NCBI GenBank assembly: GCA_026770615.1
Contig: MU631829.1
Location: 40,245-51,698, forward strand
Reading direction: 5' to 3'
DNA from: Pavlovales sp. CCMP2436
Taxonomy: Eukaryota; Haptophyta; Pavlovophyceae; Pavlovales
Length of the DNA: 11,454 bases
How positions within the stretch are numbered: the stretch's first letter is position 1; each line of letters starts with the position of its first letter. Under the pieces are notes generated by a model, which saw nothing but the letters and a program-made list of their open reading frames with translations, did not search any database and had not been told where the DNA came from. Positions 7,633-11,454 of this stretch are shown here, one piece after another. A program made the position numbers and the translations under genes.

Positions 7633-8330
7633 GAGGAAACCGGCGGCGTTGGCGATCCCTCTACAGCTGGAGGGCATGTGATGCTGTAGGCCAATGCCCT
7701 TGAATTTAGGCGTACGCCCTTGGACCGATCTGCTCCCAGGCCGCGCCATGGGCATGCTACAATAGCTTAATTTACTGAAGCTACCCATAGTTATAAGTTA
7801 TTGATGACAATCATGTTTAAATGAAGCTAAGCTCTCTGGCTAGAGGTGTGGCGGCTGTCTGACGAGTCATACGTGAGCGTCATTTTGATTTTAAAAGCCC
7901 ACCCCCCCGGTTTGTTTGTAGGGCTATTTGCCATCATTTAGTTGAAGTACCCCGGAGGTCCACTCCAACTAATTAACAATTCTTCAGCAGCAAAAGTTTA
8001 TGATATACAGAGTGAGCGTCCTGATAAATGGATGGCACTCGGGCCGGGCCGGGTGGAAGCGTGTGCGGTTCCCGCGGGGCCTGGGAACACTGCATCAGAC
8101 TGAAAACACGGCGTGGGGGCATTTCTGAGTGTGCGGCGCACGATCAAGCAGTACTCAAAGAGGTGATGCGGGCGCGCGGCGGCATGCGCCTTCTTAGCGG
8201 CAGCACGAGCGGACGAGGGTGTGTGTGCGACACACGGCGCCCGCGCGTACTGGCGCGGCAGGGCGTGTGCGTCGTGCGGTGCGGTGTGCTCTTGGTTGCC
8301 CGGAGGCCCCGGCGCTCGGTGCCGAGCCGC
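7633..8330. other. Region between the convergent CDF and TspO-like genes
   Basis: No gene is supported. It should contain both 3' untranslated ends. A 10-bp palindrome GGCGTACGCC lies at 7709-7718. I see no clear AATAAA signal. The plus-strand ORF from 8028 runs into the antisense of the TspO-like last exon and is treated as a shadow. Confidence 0.5.
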
Positions 8331-9791
8331 TCACATGCCGCGGTAGGCACCGGCGGTGGCGGCCTTGTTCGTCTTCACCGGAGTGTCGGTGCGCTGCTTG
8401 CACGTGGCCGCCAGGTAGCCGCGCAGCACGCCGGCGGCGAGGGCGAGGGCGACAGCGCAGATGCCGAGCAGGCAGGTGACGGCGACGGCGTCCGAGCGCG
8501 TGATCATGCATGAGTTGAGGGGCGTCACGCTCCGCTTGGCGTTGCAGACTGCGGCCCAGCCGAGCGGGGAGGCGCGGCCGTTGGCGCAGATGCGCTGCGC
8601 GCCCGCCTGCTCGATGAGTCAGATGCACATTATTAGAAGCGGCTCAGCAGTGCTCAACAGGAAGCATTCACTCACAGGCGTGATCGAGACTAAATATCAG
8701 TCATGCATGTACACAAAACAAATATGTTGAATGTATATCCTAGGGACCGCACAGAGGCTCGCACCATCCACCCATTTTTTTTTTTTTTTTTTTTTACATC
8801 ATATTGTATGCATCTTAATTGAATATGAAATGAAATCGAATTACCTTGCAGGCCTCACAGATCTTGAGCAGACAACCCCAGTCTGAGCCCTTGAGCTGGT
8901 TGGAGCGAATCGCGTTGAACGCCCAGGCACACGCGAGGGCCCAGGGCGCGTCGGCCGCGACGAAGGCCCGCCAGGCGCCGAGCGCGACGGCGAGGACGAG
9001 GAAGGCAATGGAGAGGTCTGTTTTTTTTTTTTTTTTTTTTTTAGGATGCATAGGATAGTCAGTTTCAGCAAGTTGCTTTCAGTACAGGGTACCACATCTT
9101 CCCGGAACCTAAATGTGTAAAACTTTCAGGAAGGGTCAGCAGGATTTGCCGGAGAGTCAAGACGCCAGCCAGACTCTCTGCGTTGACACGTCTGCGTTGA
9201 CAAGGAGCAGATAGATAAGAGGCGCGCACCCACGGAGGGAAAGTAGCCTTCGTCCAGCAAGTTGATCTGCAGCTGCAGCAGCGTGGCCACGGTCACCCAG
9301 CTCGCGTTGGCACTGAACGCACATTGTGCAACCAGCCGGGCAAGGTAGTCCGGCGCGGCGCCATCAGCGAGGTCGAGGCCGACGAGCGAGACGAGTTTGA
9401 AAAGCGTGAGCATGTACGCGACGATCACGACGAAGGAGAGCCAGAAGAGCTCCTGTCCGAAGAGGAAGAGCCACGAGGCGTTGAGCGTGAACGCGATCGC
9501 CGCCCACGGGCGCAGCGGCTCGAGCGGCCCTTGCGAGTAGGCCGGCAGCGCCTGCATGATGACGAAGGCGCCGAGGAGCAGGTAGATAACGCCCCATATG
9601 GCGAACGCAAAAGGCGGCGGCGTGAGGTAGACGGGGTGGGCAAAGCTGAGGTCCTTGTTCATGAGCCGCACACCCTTTCCGCTGCCCACGATCCCGTTCA
9701 CCACCATGGTGAGGAGGTAGAGGAGGAGGAGCGCGATGGCCGGCTTGGAGATGGCGCCATTCTTCGAGATCACGTTCGGGTCGGCGGTCAT
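8331..9791 (-). CDS. TspO/MBR-like multi-pass membrane protein, three exons (9791-9230, 9017-8845, 8606-8331)
   Basis: I built this gene from three matching exons. Exon 1 starts at the ATG at 9791 (GGCCATGACC) and ends at GTGG|GTGCGC in phase 1. Exon 2 follows ACAG at 9017 and ends TGCAAG|GTAATT in phase 0. Exon 3 follows GAGCAG at 8606 and ends with TGA at 8333-8331. The product has 336 residues. Residues 54-82 contain PVYLTPPPFAFAIWGVIYLL, close to the TPxxFxxWxxIY signature of bacterial tryptophan-rich sensory proteins. Next come LNASWLFLF (103-111) and NASWVTVATLL (162-172). About eight helices are visible: 17-36, 61-82, 95-112, 115-137, 152-175, 189-206, 212-225 and 284-307. The TspO family binds porphyrins and other small hydrophobic ligands; the function here is inferred only. 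A Cys-rich stretch at 235-266 before the last helix is unusual. The open frame upstream of 9791 is not part of the protein. Confidence 0.7.
8607..8844 (-). other. Intron 2 of the TspO-like gene
   Basis: The intron is 238 nt with GT and AG ends. It contains a run of about 21 A on the coding strand (8774-8795) and one copy of the dispersed GCGGCTCAGCA motif (8639-8661). CTGACTCAT near the acceptor could serve as a branch point. Confidence 0.65.
9018..9229 (-). other. Intron 1 of the TspO-like gene, with A-tract at the 3' splice site
   Basis: The intron is 212 nt with GT and AG ends. On the coding strand about 21 consecutive A residues sit immediately before CAG at the acceptor, where a polypyrimidine tract would be expected. 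Confidence 0.7.
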
Positions 9792-10163
9792 GGCCTTTGG
9801 TGCGGAGTACCACAGTGTTGGCGTCTTGAGCGGAGTTCGAAGCCTTGTCGACAAAGCGGCCGTCCGCCAGCTTTTTTTAAAGGTGGTTTGGGAACCCGGC
9901 AAAAAGCAAGGCGCCGGACCAGCTTGCCAGCAGCAAAGCTCACTCACGCGCTGCGTCGGGGCTTCAGCGGCTATCCCTCCCCACCCCCCCCCAGCGCCGG
10001 TGCCAGGGCAGCGAGCTGGCCTCTTGCGATCTCGAGAGCGCAGTACCGTTCGCCAGATTTTAAAAATATGGCCGAGAGGCGAGAGCAGAGCGGGTAAATC
10101 ACGCTCGGTGGCGCGAGCAGTTCTGAGGGAGATCACGCGCACCGGCGCGGGCCGCTGCCCGCG
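9792..10163. promoter_or_regulatory. Shared upstream region of the divergent TspO-like gene and 143-residue ORF
   Basis: The two start codons diverge and are 372 bases apart, so this interval must hold both promoters. On the plus strand TTTTAAAAATA (10058-10068) is TATA-like, about 100 bases before the ATG at 10164. A nine-codon upstream ORF (10068-10097) overlaps its end. A C-run lies near 9983-9992. None of this proves a promoter. Confidence 0.4.
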
Positions 10164-10595
10164 ATGGCTGCGCCCATCATGATGGACGCAGCGGCCCGCA
10201 GGCCGCTGCCCATGGTGGCCGCGCCCATCGTGATGGACGCAGGCCTGGTCGCCTTCATCGATGAGGCTACCAACTCGCCCTACGAGGCGACCCGCGTCGC
10301 CGACGCGCTGCTGAGGTGCGCAGCTACCGACATGGCGAAGCTCACCGCCATGGACGTGGGGGCGATCGAGGCCGCCATCCGGCAGCAGGAGCTGGTCGAC
10401 GAGATGTGGGTCAGCACCCACGCGCTTCGAATCTTCGAGGCCGCGCGAATTGAGGTTAGCCGCGCCAAGGCGCCGCGCCGCGTGCCGACGTCCCAATGTG
10501 GACGAGGCAAGGCCGGTATCGGCCACTCGGAGGACGGCGAAGAAGAGATGATGGACGCGGTGGAGGAGGAGGTGAAGCGGATGCGGCTGCAATGA
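10164..10595 (+). CDS. Unrecognised 143-residue acidic-tailed protein
   Basis: I do not recognise a family. The frame runs from an ATG at 10164 to TGA at 10593-10595, with strong GC preference at third positions, so coding is likely. Residues 1-9 (MAAPIMMDA) and 18-26 (VAAPIVMDA) are an imperfect duplication of 17 residues, mirrored in the DNA by a repeated GCCGCTGCCC-ATGG block. Residues 27-100 look helical and Ala-rich. Residues 112-121 are Gly-rich (CGRGKAGIGH), and the tail from 123 is Glu/Asp-rich. No signal peptide or membrane helix is visible. Translation could also begin near codon 17, since the second repeat also carries an ATG. It may be an intact gene, a first exon or part of a repeated family. 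Confidence 0.6.
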   Translation: MAAPIMMDAAARRPLPMVAAPIVMDAGLVAFIDEATNSPYEATRVADALLRCAATDMAKLTAMDVGAIEAAIRQQELVDEMWVSTHALRIFEAARIEVSRAKAPRRVPTSQCGRGKAGIGHSEDGEEEMMDAVEEEVKRMRLQ

Positions 10596-10948
10596 GTGGT
10601 CGACTTGGAACGGCAACATGGCGCACGTCCGCCGTCCTATCCTCGTCCTTATGACCTAGCTTGCCGGCTCGAGCGCGGCTCAGCTGTTGACCAAAGCACC
10701 GGCGCACGTTGGGTTGAAGCCGCCTACGGTCCGGTGACCTGGCGTCTGACTGCTGATAGTCAACCGGTTCAGTTATTGTTTACAGTTCGCTTTTAGTCAA
10801 TTAGTGAATCACTGAAGTTACCAGCTGGCAGCCGCAGCTCTAGTCTGACTAGAGTCAGACTCAGATTACTAACTACTAAGCCTGCGCACTCACCGGATGA
10901 GGAGCAGGGAGCTGCAACATTTTACATCTTTTAGTAGCCATGCATCTG
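10596..10948. other. Region 3' of the 143-residue ORF, no gene
   Basis: No gene is seen. A short inverted repeat, AGTCTGACT (10842-10850) with AGTCAGACT (10853-10861), has a 2-nt centre. The rest is unique sequence of moderate GC content. Confidence 0.45.
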
Positions 10949-11214
10949 TAGTATACAACGGCGGCCGAGGCGCGGCCGAGGCGGGGCGTGGGGGCCGGGG
11001 CGCACACACTCACACCCTTTAGTGTGAGTGCTGGTGCATGAGGGTTTAGGTCGATCGCTCGACCTCAGCCTGACGTCGACCAAGCCAGTGACTGAACAAC
11101 ACCTGTTGAACCATGCTGAGCCGCTAATATATATTAGCGGCTCAGCATGGTTCAACAGGTGTTGTTCAGTCACCGGCTTGGTCGACGTCAGGCTGAGGTA
11201 TATAGTATACAACG
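10949..11214. mobile_element. Fold-back element candidate bounded by 12-bp direct repeats
   Basis: TAGTATACAACG occurs at 10949-10960 and exactly again at 11203-11214. The 242 bases between start with a GC-rich part containing a doubled GCGGCCGAGGCG-type motif. Then come a hairpin with 9-bp stem (CACTCACAC 11007-11015, GTGTGAGTG 11022-11030), a hairpin with 7-bp stem (AGGTCGA 11048-11054, TCGACCT 11059-11065), and the 138-bp palindrome. No protein is encoded. The layout fits a non-autonomous insertion with a target-site duplication, but the family is unknown. Confidence 0.55.
11062..11199. repeat. 138-bp near-perfect palindrome
   Basis: Two 69-bp arms meet without spacer at 11130/11131 (centre TAATATATATTA). 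The only mismatch is A at 11087 against C at 11174. Plus and minus strands can each fold into one long hairpin. The near identity implies a recent origin or active correction. ORFs across it are artefacts of the symmetry. Confidence 0.95.
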
Positions 11215-11454
11215 CCTAGTTTCTTTAATACAAATAACTAAGCAACAGTTTTTATAATGCTATATAGATATATATGCATACATCATATATAAAAACAAAT
11301 ATATAATTAAATAAATATATCAAACTATGCAACGTGAATAGATTGCTGGCAGCACTTGGTAGATAGAGATTCAAGCGGGCGTCTGACTGTCCGGGAACGG
11401 CGTGGGAAGTTCTGCTGATCTGAAGACGTCACTGAACGGCGTAAACATGTACCT
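11215..11454. other. AT-rich end region, no gene
   Basis: TA-rich sequence (about 11250-11325) is followed by about 130 bases of mixed composition. No ORF, RNA gene or clear repeat is seen. Confidence 0.5.

Noticed and set aside
8028..8513. 161-codon plus-strand ORF
   Set aside because: Much of it is antisense to the TspO-like last exon, and the rest has no domain signal.
9792..10619. Long N-terminal extension of the minus-strand ORF containing the TspO-like exon
   Set aside because: It lacks recognisable domains, overlaps the divergent 143-residue ORF, and the good-context ATG at 9791 sits just before the first helix.
1..11454. tRNA, rRNA or CRISPR features
   Set aside because: No tRNA T-arm plus acceptor pairing, rRNA core sequence or regularly spaced identical repeats with unique spacers were seen on reading both strands.

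Overview
The window looks like nuclear DNA of a eukaryote, most likely a unicellular alga or other protist. Coding stretches are GC-rich. Two genes are recognisable only when split by GT-AG introns, and the non-coding DNA is packed with microsatellites, minisatellites and homopolymer runs. I see no bacterial operon structure, no tRNA or rRNA and no CRISPR array. I cannot name the species.

Layout. Positions 1-320 are C-rich low-complexity flank. Positions 321-1879 hold a CRESS-DNA-virus (circovirus-like) insertion: an open capsid-like frame on the minus strand, and a divergent replication-associated protein (Rep) gene on the plus strand. Rep keeps nearly all its diagnostic motifs but is broken by three in-frame stops and about two frameshifts. 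Positions 1880-4216 have no convincing gene; they contain tandem and degenerate repeats, a polypurine block and a 32-bp palindrome. Positions 4361-7632 hold a two-exon cation diffusion facilitator (CDF) metal transporter gene. Its exons match in phase across a 2.2-kb intron made almost entirely of repeats. Positions 8331-9791 (minus strand) hold a three-exon TspO/MBR-like membrane protein gene convergent with the CDF gene. Positions 10164-10595 hold an unrecognised 143-residue ORF divergent from the TspO-like gene. Positions 10949-11214 hold a 138-bp near-perfect palindrome plus two smaller hairpins, flanked by 12-bp direct repeats, which looks like a fold-back element insertion. AT-rich sequence follows to the end.

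The genes do not form one pathway. The two host genes are separate membrane proteins. The unusual content is the viral fossil with an open capsid frame and decayed Rep, the repeat-built introns (a TACTAAT array and a CA run beside one 3' splice site, a long A run beside another), and the palindromic element with apparent target duplication.
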